Program-made: the position numbers and the translations under genes
Source: Lachnoclostridium sp. UBA739
GTDB lineage: Bacteria > Bacillota_A > Clostridia > Lachnospirales > Lachnospiraceae
DNA: 14,309 nucleotides
Reading direction: 5' to 3'
Assembly (NCBI GenBank): GCA_002297865.1
Contig: DBKX01000424.1
Location: 1-14,309, forward strand
Shown here: piece after piece, positions 13,559 to 14,309 of the stretch
Position numbering within the stretch: the first letter of the stretch is position 1
Layout: each line of letters begins with the position of its first letter
Notes under the pieces: model-generated
The model's input: the letters and a program-made list of their open reading frames with translations, nothing else
Told to the model about the DNA's origin: nothing
The model's database searches: none

Positions 13559-14309
13559 ATGATTAAACTAATAGCCAGTGATTTGGATGGCACTTTAGCG
13601 CACGCTGACGGAAGTATACCGACAGAAACATTTTCATGTGTAAGAGAACTAGAGAGAAAAGGTGTTCAGTTTGTTGTTGCAACTGGAAGACAAGGTTTTA
13701 CTGTATATGAACATTTTAAGCCAGTACTAGATTCCATATATTTGATAGCAGACAATGGAGCGCTTATTTATCATGAAGGAAAAACAGTGAGTGTAACCGA
13801 ATTAAATCAAGATCGAGCAAAAGAATTGATTCAAAATCTGGAACAATTTACGGATTTAGATGCTATCATCTGTTGTGAAAATAATGCCTATAGCAAGGAT
13901 GCAAGTGATGCTTTAAGAGAGGCGGTTAAGGTTTATTATCAGAGACTTGACTATATTGCTAGTGTCGAAGAAATAAAAGAGCCGATTATTAAGATTGCAA
14001 TTTATGCACCGAAAGGTTTTACAGAGGAAGAGAAGAAGTGGTTAACAAATAATTACTCCGATGTCTTTACTGTGACGGTGTCTGCAAAGCAGTGGATTGA
14101 TATAGGTAATCCGAGTGTAAGTAAAGGAATTGCGCTTGAGAAAATCATGAAAGAATGCAACGTGAAACGTGAAGAAGCAATGGCATTTGGAGATTACTTT
14201 AACGATGAGAGCATGTTAAAAGCAGTTGAAGAAGGTTATGCAATGGAAAATGCTCCAGAAGAGATGAAAGCCCATGCAAAACATATTGCATCAACTGGAA
14301 AAGTGCTTG
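13559..14309 (+). CDS. Cof-type HAD-IIB phosphatase (3' end beyond window)
   Basis: A cytoplasmic phosphatase of the haloacid dehalogenase superfamily, subfamily IIB, with 250 residues visible and no stop before the window ends. Members are usually about 265-275 residues, so only the last few codons are missing. Motif I is D8-L-D10-G-T (nucleophile and acid/base), motif II is in VVATGRQ, the conserved Lys lies in SKGIALEKI, and motif IV is G211-D-Y-F-N-D216. The cap domain occupies roughly residues 80-190. Such enzymes dephosphorylate sugar phosphates and related metabolites; the substrate is not predictable. AAGGAG (13545-13550) lies 8 bases before ATG 13559. It follows the transporter gene by 27 bases without a terminator, so it is probably co-transcribed. 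Confidence 0.92.
   Translation, partial: MIKLIASDLDGTLAHADGSIPTETFSCVRELERKGVQFVVATGRQGFTVYEHFKPVLDSIYLIADNGALIYHEGKTVSVTELNQDRAKELIQNLEQFTDLDAIICCENNAYSKDASDALREAVKVYYQRLDYIASVEEIKEPIIKIAIYAPKGFTEEEKKWLTNNYSDVFTVTVSAKQWIDIGNPSVSKGIALEKIMKECNVKREEAMAFGDYFNDESMLKAVEEGYAMENAPEEMKAHAKHIASTGKVL

Noticed and set aside
1..14309. CRISPR array, insertion sequence, integrase or tRNA gene
   Set aside because: No spaced direct repeats, transposase motifs, integrase motifs or cloverleaf-like sequences were seen on either strand.

Overview
The window looks like chromosome from a low-GC, anaerobic Firmicute, most likely a Lachnospiraceae/Clostridium cluster XIVa relative. The reasons are the AT-rich sequence, strong AGGAGG-type ribosome binding sites, sigma-A-like promoters, an iron-dependent alcohol dehydrogenase, and secreted proteins combining SH3, glucosaminidase and cadherin-like domains. 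This placement is inference from gene content; no rRNA or other phylogenetic marker is present. I see no tRNA, rRNA, CRISPR array, insertion sequence or prophage.

Layout. (1) 1-1145: a tandem P-loop ATPase of unknown role, ending at a strong terminator. (2) 1175-2157: a cation diffusion facilitator with a small palindrome in its leader; a hairpin at 2180-2231 separates it from the convergent next gene. (3) 2246-3238, minus strand: a small XRE-type regulator, its terminator, then an N-acetylmuramoyl-L-alanine amidase whose promoter overlaps that terminator. (4) 3239-3786: a gene-poor stretch holding candidate operators for the regulator, a decayed C-terminal piece of what looks like a Na+/dicarboxylate-type symporter on the minus strand, and the promoter of the next gene. 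(5) 3787-6902: an exported cell-wall glucosaminidase and a translationally coupled exported cohesin-like/cadherin-like protein, closed by a 14-bp-stem terminator. (6) 6969-8328: a single iron-dependent alcohol dehydrogenase with an extended -10 promoter and a 10-bp inverted repeat beside the start of transcription. (7) 8338-14309: a six-gene plus-strand run behind a near-consensus promoter: LRR protein, VWA-like/pseudo-metallopeptidase protein, MoxR-like AAA+ ATPase, YgjP-type metallopeptidase, EamA transporter, and a HAD phosphatase cut by the window end.

How the genes fit together. The glucosaminidase and amidase both act on peptidoglycan, and the cohesin-like protein probably works at the surface with the glucosaminidase. 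The LRR-VWA-AAA+-YgjP block has the architecture of a MoxR/VWA chaperone system (compare RavA-ViaA) with a true zinc peptidase added. The metallopeptidase-like domain of its VWA protein keeps the zinc-ligand histidines but has Met in place of the catalytic Glu. This block is the best candidate in the window for an uncharacterised system. The remaining genes are housekeeping or transport genes of familiar families.
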